The translations under genes and the position numbers were made by a program. From the NCBI RefSeq assembly GCF_026162365.1, contig NZ_JAOANW010000005.1, positions 342,779-406,778 of the forward strand: a DNA stretch of 64,000 bases, read 5' to 3'. The DNA is from Nitratireductor luteus (GTDB taxonomy: Bacteria > Pseudomonadota > Alphaproteobacteria > Rhizobiales > Rhizobiaceae). Below the pieces are notes generated by a model. It had not been told where the DNA came from and ran no database searches. It was given only the letters and a program-made list of their open reading frames with translations. Position 1 is the first letter of the stretch. Each line of letters begins with the position of its first letter. Positions 1-12,248 of this stretch are shown here, one piece after another.

Positions 1-281
1 GTGCCCTGCATGACCACGGTCGGGATGGACTGCGTGTGGTAGTGGAACGGATTGTCCTTGCCGGCGGGGAACATGACGAAGGCTTCGTAGGGGCCTTTGC
101 CGGTGAGATCGCCGCGCACATTGGCGTATTTGATGCCGCCGGTTTTGGGAATTTCGATCCAGCTCAGTTCGGAAGCCGGGTAGGATACGATGCCCTCGTT
201 CATGCCGGCATCCTGGGCGGAAGCGGCGGAGGCAAACAGCACTGCTGCAAGCGGTAGGGCGATCCTGGCGAATGTCTTCAT
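1..281 (-). CDS. Secreted cupin-like protein, C-terminal part beyond window edge
   Basis: Reading leftwards from the ATG at 279-281 gives a protein that begins MKTFARIALPL, continues with a hydrophobic stretch and a signal-peptidase type site (SAASA-QD), and then about 70 mature residues up to the window edge. A ribosome binding site AAAGGAG lies 7 bases upstream. The segment PFHYHTQS resembles the His-rich metal-binding motif of cupin proteins, so a periplasmic cupin/DUF4437-like protein is likely. The 3' end is outside the window, so full length and domain content cannot be checked. Its function is unknown. Confidence 0.6.
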   Translation of the reverse strand, partial: MKTFARIALPLAAVLFASAASAQDAGMNEGIVSYPASELSWIEIPKTGGIKYANVRGDLTGKGPYEAFVMFPAGKDNPFHYHTQSIPTVVMQG

Positions 282-345
282 CTTGAAACTCCTTTGCGAT
301 CAAATGGGTAGGTGCTGAAAAGGCTTGCGGTCGGTCTTGGCGGCC

Positions 346-957
346 TCAGGCGTGAGGCAGAGCCAGGATTTCGTCGGTGCCGAGCACGTCGGCGAAAGTA
401 TCGGCCAGCGTCACGAGGGACGCCTGGTGCAGCGCATCGTGTGAGACCGTCGCGCCGCTCGGGCCGGTGATGTCGCGGGTGGCGCAGGCGTCGTGTGCGA
501 CGATGACGTCGTAGCCGAGCGGCACGGCATCCCGCGCGGCGCCTGAAACGCAGGCATGGGTCATCAGGCCGGTTATGATGAGGGTCTTGATGCCCTCGGC
601 TTTCAGTTGCTTGTCGATATCCGTGGTCGGGAAGACGCTGACGGAAGATTTCCGCACCACTTCATGACCCGCCGAGGGGGCGATGTCGGGGTGGAAGCCG
701 ACCGTCTCGCCATCCTCCGCGAAGATCGGGGCGCCGGCGGGCGTGACGTGCTGTACATGGTAAACGGGCATGCCGGTCTCGTCCGCCATGGCGATGAGGC
801 GCCTGGCATTGGCGAGCGCCTCTGTGCCGTCGGGGATCGGCATCCTGCCGGTGAAATACTCGTTCTGGAAGTCGATCACCAGCAGCGCTGTGCTTGCGGG
901 GTCTATGCTCCGTGGCGCTGTGGCGCCGGCTATCGTCCTGATCGTGGGGTTACTCAT
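346..957 (-). CDS. Isochorismatase-family cysteine hydrolase
   Basis: Predicted cytoplasmic alpha/beta hydrolase of 203 residues, normal for the family, which hydrolyses amides or ester-like bonds of small molecules such as isochorismate, nicotinamide and N-carbamoyl compounds. The triad is visible: Asp in LLVIDFQNEY near the N-terminus, Lys in VVRKSSVSVF, and the nucleophile Cys in the motif THACVSGAARDA. A GTG six bases upstream is in frame, but the ribosome binding site AAAGGAG overlaps it and is correctly spaced for the ATG at 957. It is divergent from a GlxA-type regulator, a pairing that suggests local control. The substrate cannot be told from sequence. Confidence 0.85.
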   Translation of the reverse strand: MSNPTIRTIAGATAPRSIDPASTALLVIDFQNEYFTGRMPIPDGTEALANARRLIAMADETGMPVYHVQHVTPAGAPIFAEDGETVGFHPDIAPSAGHEVVRKSSVSVFPTTDIDKQLKAEGIKTLIITGLMTHACVSGAARDAVPLGYDVIVAHDACATRDITGPSGATVSHDALHQASLVTLADTFADVLGTDEILALPHA

Positions 958-1095
958 GAGCACTCCTTTCGCGCTGTGTCGATAGATACGTAAACAAGAG
1001 GTCTTTGACTATTCATCTTGTAATCACCGGCAGACTGGTTTACCTCGCGCTCTTTCACAAGTGTCCCAAATGACAAAAGGCGATGGGATTGGGCC

Positions 1096-2085
1096 ATGTT
1101 GCAGAAGAAAGCTGTGCACCGCGTCGCGGTGGTCGCGTTCGAGGGAATCAGCCCGTTTCACCTGTCGGTGCCCTGTATGGTGTTCGGGGACGATCTGGCC
1201 CGGCTCGGCGCGCCGCGCTACGACCTGACGGTGTGCGCGGAACGGCCCGGAAGCATCGCCACGCTTTCGGGGTTCTCGCTCGATGTGCCGAACGATCTGT
1301 CGGCGCTGCGGGAGGCGGACACGGTGATCGTTCCCGCCTGGGCCGATCCCGACACGCCACCTTCGCCGGAACTGGTCGATGCCCTCTGCGCGGCGCATGC
1401 GCGGGGCGCGCGGATGGTAGGCCTGTGCCTCGGCGCCTTCGTGCTGGCGGAGGCGGGGCTTCTGAACGGCCGCACCGCCTCCACTCATTGGGTCTGGGCC
1501 GACGATTTCGCCGCCCGTTTTCCCGCCGTCAGGCTGGATCGCGACGTGCTCTACGTGGACGAGGGGGACATGCTGACATCGGCCGGTACGGCGGCGGCCA
1601 TCGATTGCTGCCTGCATCTCCTGCGCCGCGACCACGGCGCCGAGATCGCCAACAAGGTGGCGCGCCGCATGGTGGTGGCACCGCACCGCAGCGGCGGCCA
1701 AGCGCAGTATATCGAGCAGCCGCTGCCGAAGGCCGAGGGCGGCGATAGGCTGGCGAGCACGCTGGAATGGGCGGCGGCAAACCTGAAGGAACCGCTCTGC
1801 CTGGACCTTCTGGCCGAGCGCGCCGCCATGAGCCGTCGCAATTTCTCCCGCCGCTTCCGCAAGGCGACCGGCGTTACCGTGTCGCAATGGATCCTGATGC
1901 AGCGCCTGGCGCTGGCGCAGCGGCTTCTGGAAACCACCGACCGCAAAATGGAAGCGGTCGCCGAAGCCGTGGGCTTCGGCTCGGCGGTGACGCTGCGGCA
2001 GCAATTCTCGGCGGCATTTTCGGTTTCGCCGATGGCGTATCGGCGGCAGTTTCGGGAGCGGGGTGAGGGGGTAGGCGGTGGGTAA
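1096..2085 (+). CDS. GlxA-type AraC-family transcriptional regulator
   Basis: Predicted DNA-binding regulator of 329 residues, the usual length of the GlxA/FtrA group. Residues about 8-170 form a DJ-1/PfpI-like domain with the segment MVGLCLGAFVLAEAG, whose Cys stands at the nucleophile-elbow position. Residues about 215-320 carry two AraC-type helix-turn-helix motifs (SRRNFSRRFRK and the VAEAVGFGS...RRQF region). The gene is divergent from the isochorismatase-type gene, with about 140 bp between the start codons, so it may control that enzyme and itself. The sensed ligand is unknown. Confidence 0.85.
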   Translation: MLQKKAVHRVAVVAFEGISPFHLSVPCMVFGDDLARLGAPRYDLTVCAERPGSIATLSGFSLDVPNDLSALREADTVIVPAWADPDTPPSPELVDALCAAHARGARMVGLCLGAFVLAEAGLLNGRTASTHWVWADDFAARFPAVRLDRDVLYVDEGDMLTSAGTAAAIDCCLHLLRRDHGAEIANKVARRMVVAPHRSGGQAQYIEQPLPKAEGGDRLASTLEWAAANLKEPLCLDLLAERAAMSRRNFSRRFRKATGVTVSQWILMQRLALAQRLLETTDRKMEAVAEAVGFGSAVTLRQQFSAAFSVSPMAYRRQFRERGEGVGGG

Positions 2086-2099
2086 ACGGGCCTTGCCGG

Positions 2100-2453
2100 T
2101 TACTTGCCCATCGCTTCGTGCAGGATCGTCAGGCAGAGGCCGTCGATGTTCTTCACCACCTCGTCGTTCCAGAAGCGCAGGGTCTTGAAGCCTTGGGTCT
2201 CGAAGTGCCTGTCGCGTTGGAGATCGCGTGTGGATTCCGAGTGCTGGCCGCCATCCACCTCGACGATCAGGCGTGCGTCGAAGCAGACGAAGTCGAGGAT
2301 GTAGCCGTCGAGCGGGACCTGACGCTTGAACTTCAGGCCTTCGAGTTGCTTGTTGCGCAGCGCCTGCCATAGAAGGTTTTCGGCGAGCGTCGCATCAGCG
2401 CGCATGGTGCGGGCGAAGGTGCGGTGGGGCGGCGGGATTGGCTGGCGTGGCAT
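2100..2453 (-). CDS. DUF559 endonuclease-like protein
   Basis: Small protein of 117 residues with the DUF559 pattern: an N-terminal TFARTMRADATLAENLLW segment, FKRQVPLDGYILDF, and VEVDGGQHSE with the acidic residues of a PD-(D/E)xK/Vsr-like nuclease fold, ending in the FWNDEV motif. Proteins of this family are common in rhizobial genomes, often next to repeats, and no cellular role has been settled. It converges on the GlxA-type gene and is followed upstream by a palindromic repeat block. There is no strong ribosome binding site before the start. The fold call is firm; nuclease activity is inference. Confidence 0.8.
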   Translation of the reverse strand: MPRQPIPPPHRTFARTMRADATLAENLLWQALRNKQLEGLKFKRQVPLDGYILDFVCFDARLIVEVDGGQHSESTRDLQRDRHFETQGFKTLRFWNDEVVKNIDGLCLTILHEAMGK

Positions 2454-2460
2454 AGCGGTT

Positions 2461-2699
2461 TATCCCCCTCTCTTGCGATTTCTAACACTTAGCCTCCGCT
2501 TCGCTCCAGCTAAGATGTTGAAATCGCTTTCTCCCCCACCAAGGGGGAGATAACACCGGCCGCGTTGTCCCGGCAAACCACCGGCGTCAACGTTTAGCGG
2601 CAACATAGATGCCGGCCATATTCTCCCCCTTGGCGGGGGAGAAAGCAATTTCTTGGGTTTGGCGAAGCCAAGCCCCTAGAAATTGCAAGAGAGGGGGCG
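2461..2699. repeat. Palindromic repeat family B, copy 1 (inverted pair)
   Basis: The 315 bp between DUF559 and carB contain two inverted copies of an element of about 90 bp. Each arm runs from CCCCCTCTCTTGC through ATTTCTA, a small internal hairpin and GAAAT(C/T)GCTTTCTCCCCC, to CCAAGGGGGAGA. The left arm is about 2463-2555 and the right arm about 2620-2698 in reverse. A second copy of the whole inverted pair lies at 21097-21437. No coding sequence is seen here. Confidence 0.8.
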
Positions 2700-2768
2700 A
2701 CTACGTCGAGGTCGGGGAAACGGTGATGGCGTCGGCGCACGAATGGTTGAATCGCACCGCCTAGTGCC

Positions 2769-6263
<3,495 letters not shown>

Positions 6264-6456
6264 GGGAGTTCCGTTCGTGCTGCCGCAGGCCGCCTCGCGC
6301 ATGAGCGGACGGGCCAAGCGGAAATTGTGAGGCTAGGCGGGCCTTATAGGCAATGGAACGGGCGGACGGAACCCCGAAAATGCAGGGTTCCACGGCCAAT
6401 CGGCGGAAGGGACGGCAGCATCCGGAGGTTGGCCCGGCCGAGGACAGGGTTCCAAC

Positions 6457-7128
6457 TCAGGGGCTGAGCGGCGAGGACAGCTTGCGGTCGGCCTCGGCAA
6501 TTTCCTCCACCACGCGGGCAACGCTCTGGCGCGCAGCGATGCGCCGATACCAGGCGGCGAGGCCGGGAAAGGCGTCGAGGCGCGGGCCGTTCGTCCTGAC
6601 GGCGTAGTGGATCGTCATGAACATGCCGATGTCGGCCACGGTGAAGACGCCGCAGAAATAGTCCCGCGTGCCGAGCTGTTCTTCAAGCCGGTTGTAGTGG
6701 CTGAGTATGCCTTTCTCGCCGCGCTGGCCTTCCTCCTGCCGCGCCTTCTGGCGCCCGGCGTCGGCAAGCGGCGGCTCGGTGCGATAAAGCAGGCGGCGAA
6801 CGTCGGCGAACAGGATTTCGTCGGCATTGAGCTCGACCAGGCGGCAGCGGGCCTTTCCCCCGGGATCGGCGGGATAAAGGGGAGGAGCCGGATAGGCATC
6901 CTCGAGATATTCGAGGATGACGGTTGAATCGAAGATCGTCAGGTCTCCGTCGACCAGCACCGGCACCTGGCCCTTGGGATTGGCGGCGGCGACGGCAGGG
7001 TGCTTTGGCCTGTAGCCTTCGTCTTGCGTGAAGGCGACCTCGATGCGCTCGAAGCCGATGTTCTTTTCATAAAGCGCGATCTCCACCTTGCGCGAGAAAA
7101 GGCTGAGGGGTCCCGAATAAAGCCGCAT
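6457..7128 (-). CDS. Glutathione S-transferase family protein
   Basis: Cytosolic GST-like protein of 223 residues. Residues 1-80 form the thioredoxin-like domain (MRLYSGPLSLFSRKVEIAL, with the conserved cis-Pro in QVPVLVDGD and the glutathione-binding ES-type site written here as IFDSTVILEYL). An all-helical domain follows, with FTVADIGMF as the N-capping/Asp motif. A ribosome binding site GAGGAAACAC precedes the ATG. It lies upstream of carB on the same strand with about 190 bp between them. The substrate is unknown; detoxification is the usual role. Confidence 0.85.
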   Translation of the reverse strand: MRLYSGPLSLFSRKVEIALYEKNIGFERIEVAFTQDEGYRPKHPAVAAANPKGQVPVLVDGDLTIFDSTVILEYLEDAYPAPPLYPADPGGKARCRLVELNADEILFADVRRLLYRTEPPLADAGRQKARQEEGQRGEKGILSHYNRLEEQLGTRDYFCGVFTVADIGMFMTIHYAVRTNGPRLDAFPGLAAWYRRIAARQSVARVVEEIAEADRKLSSPLSP

Positions 7129-7421
7129 GTGTTTCCTCTAGATTCAAAATCCGTGCGGCAGAACAATAAGAGAACGTTTGGGGCAATACAATGAGGGGAT
7201 GTGGCGCTCCTGTCATTGCCAGACGGTGGAGTTTCGTGAACAGACTGGCGAAGGGACGATCTCGCTCCGGCATTGGTATTCCCACATCTGCCGATCTTGA
7301 GCGGAACCCGCGATCTTGCTATCCATATCCTCGGTAAGCTGCCCCGCAGCTCCTTATCCTGAGGGGTTCGCGGCCTGTGGTCACCAGCTCTCAGGGTGAC
7401 CGTGCGATGCACGGTGATCCT

Positions 7422-8753
7422 ATGACTGGCAAGACCAAACCACCGCACACCGGCTGGACAATTGTCCAGTCCATTTTGCGTCCGGCCCTCCCGATCGCGA
7501 GCTTCTACCTCACCGAGATTCTCGTCGGCCTCACCGACCTTGCGGTGGTGGGCGCACTCGGCACTGCGCCGCTCGCGGCCGTCGGTCTGGGCAAGACCGT
7601 TCTGCTTTCCTTCCTGACCATTGGCTTCGCGGTGCTGTCGGCGGGAACAGTGTTCATGGCCGAAGGCCCCTCGCCACGACGCTGCGGAGAAGTGTTCGCC
7701 GCCTGTCTGCTGGTCACGCTGCCGTTTGCGGCGGTCGCGCTTGCCATCGGGGTGGAAAGTGGGCGGATGCTTGCATGGGGCGGCTATGAACCGGATCTCG
7801 CAACGCTCTACGAAGCCTATACCGGAATCCTCGCTTGGGCGATTGCGCCCGCCATGATCTTCGCTGCACTGAAAAACGTGCTGAATGCCGTAGAACGCAC
7901 TCAAGTTATCTTCTGGCTCTCGGCAGGTATCGTTCTCGGCAATCTTGCAGGCAGCATCGTCCTCGTTCACGGCTTCGGCACATGGTCGGGTCTCGGCGTT
8001 GCCGGGGCAGCTTGGGCGACGGTGGTCGTCAATCTCGGGGCTGCCGGTATTCTTGCAATTTATTGTTTCAGCCGGGGCTTGCTCACTTTTGTGCGGTTGC
8101 GCACCATGGCTGTGTTGCAGTGGGCCGGTGCGGTGCTCAGGCTTGGATGGGCGGCGGGCGGCCAGCAGGGGCTGGAGAGCGTGCTGTTCGTAGCGGTTCT
8201 CTTCGCTCTTGGCATATACTCGGCAGACTGGCTTGCTGCCGGCACGGTTGTTTTCGCTGTAATGGAGCTGAACTTTGCGTTGAACAGCGCGCTTGGGGAG
8301 GTGCTCGCCGCACGCCTCGCACGGCTGCGGGCGCTGGAACGCCGATGCGAAGCACGGCGTCTCTTTCGCATTGCCGTCGTTTTAAGCGGCGGGTCGGCTG
8401 CAGCATTCGCGCTGCTTGTCGCCATCTTCGCAGACGGTGCCGTCGCGATCTTCGCCACACAGGAGATCGCACCGGCAACCGTTTCCCTGATGCGATCGCT
8501 TTTGCGCTGGACAGCACCCTTGTTCGTCCTCGATGCTTGGCAACTCCTTTTCGTCCACGCGCTCCGTGGTCTCAGAAGGACGGTGATGCCGATGATCGCA
8601 AGCGCAAGTTGTTATGGGGCGATAGGTCTCGGCGGCGGGCTCCTGCTGGCTGAGCCATTCGGCCTCGGTGCCCCCGGCATTTGGACAGGTTTCTGCTTGG
8701 GCCTCGCTGCTGCTGCGAGCATTCTGTGGCTGATGACGCAGCGCGCCACTTGA
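7422..8753 (+). CDS. MATE-family multidrug efflux transporter
   Basis: Inner-membrane protein of 443 residues with about 12 hydrophobic segments. It resembles the DinF/NorM-like MATE family, which exports cationic compounds in exchange for protons or sodium ions. The first helix carries LPIASFYLTEILVGLTDLAV and a repeated half starts near residue 235. The ATG at 7422 was chosen because GGTGA lies upstream and the protein then begins MTGKTK; the reading frame is open 45 bp further upstream. The 290 bp before it hold imperfect palindromes (about 7340-7415) but no gene. It appears to be a single-gene unit. Confidence 0.8.
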   Translation: MTGKTKPPHTGWTIVQSILRPALPIASFYLTEILVGLTDLAVVGALGTAPLAAVGLGKTVLLSFLTIGFAVLSAGTVFMAEGPSPRRCGEVFAACLLVTLPFAAVALAIGVESGRMLAWGGYEPDLATLYEAYTGILAWAIAPAMIFAALKNVLNAVERTQVIFWLSAGIVLGNLAGSIVLVHGFGTWSGLGVAGAAWATVVVNLGAAGILAIYCFSRGLLTFVRLRTMAVLQWAGAVLRLGWAAGGQQGLESVLFVAVLFALGIYSADWLAAGTVVFAVMELNFALNSALGEVLAARLARLRALERRCEARRLFRIAVVLSGGSAAAFALLVAIFADGAVAIFATQEIAPATVSLMRSLLRWTAPLFVLDAWQLLFVHALRGLRRTVMPMIASASCYGAIGLGGGLLLAEPFGLGAPGIWTGFCLGLAAAASILWLMTQRAT

Positions 8754-8963
8754 CTAGCCAACAGGCCGCATTGAGGCTTCCACCCTGCATTGCAGTGTGA
8801 TGCACTTTGGCGGAACCTTCGCCTCGTCCGCAGTCAAGACTCCCTGCAAGCTGGTCGCGCGACAGAATTGATTTCAAATGGCGGGGCGATGTTCTAATCT
8901 GCCGCAACGGGGGCCCGGCCGCATTGTTGCCGTTCAGCACCGGTCGAAAGGATGCGAGGAAGC

Positions 8964-9884
8964 ATGCGCTGGAAGGGTCGTCGTCAAAGCAGCAATATCG
9001 AGGATCGGCGCGGGCAGGGCGGCGGGATGTTTCCCGGCGGGTTCGGGCGCGGGGGCGGGCCGCGCATACGCCTTCCCGCAGGCCGGGCCGGACGCGCCGG
9101 CGGCGGCGGATTGTCGGGGATCATCCTTCTCGTGGTTCTCTTCTTCGTGTTGCGGGCTTGCGGCATCGATCCGCTCGAGATGCTCGCGGGCGGGCCAACC
9201 GGCGGGCAGGTGACGCAGCAGACGGCGCCCACGTCCTCCGGTGCCAGCGACGAGATGACCCAGTTCGTCAGCGTGGTTCTGGCCGAGACGGAGGATGTGT
9301 GGAACGGCATCTTCGAGGCTCAGGGCCTGAACTATGAGGAGCCTTCCTTGGTGCTGTTCGGCGGACAGGTGCGCTCGGCCTGCGGCTCGGCGTCCTCGGC
9401 CAGCGGACCGTTCTATTGCCCCGGCGACAAGAAGGTCTATCTCGATACCAGCTTCTTCGACCAGCTCGCCCGCCAATTCGGCGCTGCCGGCGATTTTGCC
9501 CAAGCCTATGTCATAGCCCACGAGGTTGGGCACCATGTTCAGAATATCACCGGCATCCTGCCGCGCTTCAACGAGATGCGCCAGCGCATGAGCCAGGTGG
9601 AGGCCAATGAAATGTCCGTGCGTGTCGAGCTGCAGGCCGATTGCTTCGCCGGCATATGGGCGCGTTATACCGCGCAGAAGGGGCTGCTGGAGGAAGGCGA
9701 CATCGAGGAGGCGCTGAACGCGGCCAACCAGATCGGCGACGATACGCTGCAGCGGCGCACCCAGGGCTATGTGGTGCCCGACAGTTTCAACCACGGTACG
9801 TCGGAGCAACGGCGCACGTGGTTTACGCGGGGGCTCAAGAACGGGCGGCTGACCGACTGCGATACGTTCAACGAACCGGTTTGA
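8964..9884 (+). CDS. Neutral zinc metallopeptidase (YpfJ/KPN_02809 family)
   Basis: Membrane-anchored protein of 306 residues. A short basic, Gly-rich N-terminus is followed by one transmembrane segment (SGIILLVVLFFVLRAC) and a periplasmic metallopeptidase domain with the zinc motif HEVGHH and a downstream third-ligand region ELQADCFAGIWA. This arrangement is typical of the 'putative neutral zinc metallopeptidase' family, whose physiological substrate is not known. The ATG at 8964 follows the ribosome binding site GAGGAAGC; an ATG 12 bp upstream is less well placed. Confidence 0.88.
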   Translation: MRWKGRRQSSNIEDRRGQGGGMFPGGFGRGGGPRIRLPAGRAGRAGGGGLSGIILLVVLFFVLRACGIDPLEMLAGGPTGGQVTQQTAPTSSGASDEMTQFVSVVLAETEDVWNGIFEAQGLNYEEPSLVLFGGQVRSACGSASSASGPFYCPGDKKVYLDTSFFDQLARQFGAAGDFAQAYVIAHEVGHHVQNITGILPRFNEMRQRMSQVEANEMSVRVELQADCFAGIWARYTAQKGLLEEGDIEEALNAANQIGDDTLQRRTQGYVVPDSFNHGTSEQRRTWFTRGLKNGRLTDCDTFNEPV

Positions 9885-9935
9885 ACGATGTTGAGGGGAC
9901 GCCCGCCCGGCCCACGTTGAAAGGCCCGATGGCTC

Positions 9936-10445
9936 ATGATCAGGATCGGTACGATTTTTGCGCTGGCGGTTGCGGCAGCCGGCGGTATCGCCACGTCACA
10001 GGCACCGGAGTTCGCCCAGCAATACCGGCAGAGGCTCGGCGGGGCGCTGGATGAAATGGCACAGGTGGTGGCGGATTTCGACGCGGATGCGGCCAGGAAC
10101 GGCCTGCAGCGGGAGGAAGCGCTTGCGGCCTACGATGCCGCAGGGGAGCCTTTCCTCGCGGACCGAAGCCGCTCGATGCGCCGCGCCGTCGATCGTTTCG
10201 AGCATCTGAGCGCGCAGGCGCGCCGCTTCGAGACGATGCCGGCTGTCCTGCGCCCGGTGATCCTCGTGACGGGGCCGGACTCAAAGGTGGCCGGGAGCGC
10301 CTGGAACGATTTCGAGCCCGCCGTGTCGGTGACGCCGCACGGCCTTATCTGGACCGCCGCCGGCGCCTTGGGTGGTTTCGGGGCGGCGCGGCTGATCGCC
10401 CTGCCGTTTCGGCGGGGACGGCGCGCGATCGTAAGGGGTCGGTGA
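9936..10445 (+). CDS. DUF2937 family protein
   Basis: Protein of 169 residues with an N-terminal hydrophobic segment (IGTIFALAVAAAGGIATSQ) followed by PEFAQQYRQRLGGALDEM, the signature of DUF2937, and a second membrane helix near residue 145 (HGLIWTAAGALGGFGAARLI). The pattern suggests an inner-membrane protein with a periplasmic helical domain. No function is established for the family. It starts 51 bp after the zinc peptidase on the same strand and may be co-transcribed with it. Confidence 0.7.
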   Translation: MIRIGTIFALAVAAAGGIATSQAPEFAQQYRQRLGGALDEMAQVVADFDADAARNGLQREEALAAYDAAGEPFLADRSRSMRRAVDRFEHLSAQARRFETMPAVLRPVILVTGPDSKVAGSAWNDFEPAVSVTPHGLIWTAAGALGGFGAARLIALPFRRGRRAIVRGR

Positions 10446-10533
10446 AAAGATCGTTGCAAATTGAACTGTTGCACTTAAACGCGCTTTAAGCCGCTGCCGC
10501 TATGGTGCCCGATCGAACGGGAGAGGCGGGGCC

Positions 10534-12192
10534 ATGAAACTTTCGAAGACGAGAATGCTGCGGGATACCGTTTGCGCCTTCGGGCGCGACCGCGCGGGCA
10601 ATTTCGGAATGCTTGCCGCACTGCTTTCGCTGCCGTTGCTCGGTGCGGTCGGGCTGGCCATCGACTATAGCACCATGAGCCGGACGCGCGTGCAACTGCA
10701 GCAGGCGGTCGATGCCGCCGTGCTGGCCGTTGCCCAGCGCGGGGCGGACATATCCAAGAGCGAAGCCCGGCGGATCGCCGAGAATTATATGTCCGGCAAT
10801 TTGGCCGGGATCTACCGGAACCTGGATGTGTCGCGGGAAGGAACACGCGTGACGCTCAAGGCGGAGACCGACGCGTCGCTGGCCTTCGGGGGGCTGTTCG
10901 GGCTCACCAACCAGCCCATCAACGCCATCGCCAGCGCCGACATCGCCTATTCGACCTACGAGGTCGCGCTTGTGCTCGATACGACCGGGTCCATGCGCGG
11001 CGGCAAGCTGCAGTCGATGAAGGATGCGGTGATCGGCCTGGTCGACGACCTCTCCGGACAGGTGAGCGACCCGGAGCGCCTGAAATTCGCGCTCGTTCCG
11101 TTCTCGAGCTTCGTGAATGTCGGCCCGCAATACGGACCGAAATTCGACGATAAAGGCAAGATCATCAAGGGAACCGGGGCGGAATGGCTGGATTTGCACG
11201 GTAAAGCGGACACTCCGCAGGTGGAATTGAGCAAGAATGTGAGCCGATTCGAGCTGTTTCATCAATTGGGGCAGGAGTGGAAAGGCTGCGTGGAAACGCG
11301 CTATCCTTCGAAGAAGGGTGACCACGACGTGGCCGACACGCCAGCGGACAAGAGCGACAAGAACAGCTACTTCGTGCCAGCTTTCGCCATCGACGAGCCG
11401 GACGACATCAATTGGGGCGGCAGGCCTGTCTACACCAACAGCTATCTGCAATCGCCCGCCGACCCGCTGAGCAAGGATCCGGAGCACAAGGAAGGCAAGC
11501 TCAAGAAATACGGCATTACAAATGCCGCCGAGATCGCGGCGGGCACTAGCACTGAGACCGGCGACGGCGCGCCTGCCGCGGGGGTCGAATATGGACCGGT
11601 CCCTGGCCCGAAGAATTTCTCCAGAGGCAAGGGCCCGAACAATAATTGCTTCGCCCAGCCCATCATACCGCTTTCGAACAGCTATGCAGGTATCAAGTCC
11701 AAGGTGAGGGCGTTCGAGGCCAACGGCAATACCAACATTATGGAGGGTGTGGCCTGGGGATTCCGGGTGCTATCGCCGGGCGAACCGTTCTCGCAGGGCA
11801 AGGACGACAAGAACGATCCGCGGATCGAGAAGATCATGGTGGTGCTGTCGGACGGTGCGAATGTGTTCGGCAATCGCGGTGTCAAACTCGGCTCTTCCTA
11901 TTCCAGCTTCGGATATCTGGTGGACGGGCGGCTGGGCATTTCGGCCGGAGGGGCCAAGGCCACCAATACGAAGATGAACGAAAAGACCCTACAGGCATGC
12001 CAGAACGCCAAGGATGAGGGTATAGAGGTCTACACGATCCGGCTGGAGGAACCGGACGTGGCCACCGGCATGATGCTGCAGGAATGCGCCTCGTCGCCGG
12101 GACACTTCTTCGATGCGCCATCGCGCAGCCAACTCGACGCGGTCTTCGAGAAGATCGGCGACGGTATCGTGAAGCTCCGCATTTCTTCTTAG
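10534..12192 (+). CDS. TadG-like pilus assembly protein with von Willebrand factor A domain
   Basis: Protein of 552 residues. Residues about 20-45 form a TadE/TadG-type membrane anchor (GNFGMLAALLSLPLLGAVGL, then IDYSTMSRTR), matching the Flp pilus-assembly TadE/F/G N-terminal domain. A vWA domain follows with the metal-binding motif DTTGSM and a second part after a long Lys/Asp-rich insertion (MVVLSDGANVF). TadG proteins sit in the cell envelope and are linked to tight-adherence pili, but no other tad genes are present here, so this is a stand-alone member as often seen in rhizobia. It is followed by a clear terminator. Confidence 0.85.
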   Translation: MKLSKTRMLRDTVCAFGRDRAGNFGMLAALLSLPLLGAVGLAIDYSTMSRTRVQLQQAVDAAVLAVAQRGADISKSEARRIAENYMSGNLAGIYRNLDVSREGTRVTLKAETDASLAFGGLFGLTNQPINAIASADIAYSTYEVALVLDTTGSMRGGKLQSMKDAVIGLVDDLSGQVSDPERLKFALVPFSSFVNVGPQYGPKFDDKGKIIKGTGAEWLDLHGKADTPQVELSKNVSRFELFHQLGQEWKGCVETRYPSKKGDHDVADTPADKSDKNSYFVPAFAIDEPDDINWGGRPVYTNSYLQSPADPLSKDPEHKEGKLKKYGITNAAEIAAGTSTETGDGAPAAGVEYGPVPGPKNFSRGKGPNNNCFAQPIIPLSNSYAGIKSKVRAFEANGNTNIMEGVAWGFRVLSPGEPFSQGKDDKNDPRIEKIMVVLSDGANVFGNRGVKLGSSYSSFGYLVDGRLGISAGGAKATNTKMNEKTLQACQNAKDEGIEVYTIRLEEPDVATGMMLQECASSPGHFFDAPSRSQLDAVFEKIGDGIVKLRISS

Positions 12193-12216
12193 CCCGGCTG
12201 ATCCTGGGGGCGGGCA

Positions 12217-12241
12217 GGGCGGTCCATCGGGCCGCCCTTTT
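12217..12241 (+). terminator. Intrinsic terminator after the TadG-like gene
   Basis: Stem GGGCGG / CCGCCC with a short loop followed by TTTT, 25 bp after the stop codon of the TadG-like gene and just before the end of convergent carA. Confidence 0.8.
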
Positions 12242-12248
12242 GCTTGGG

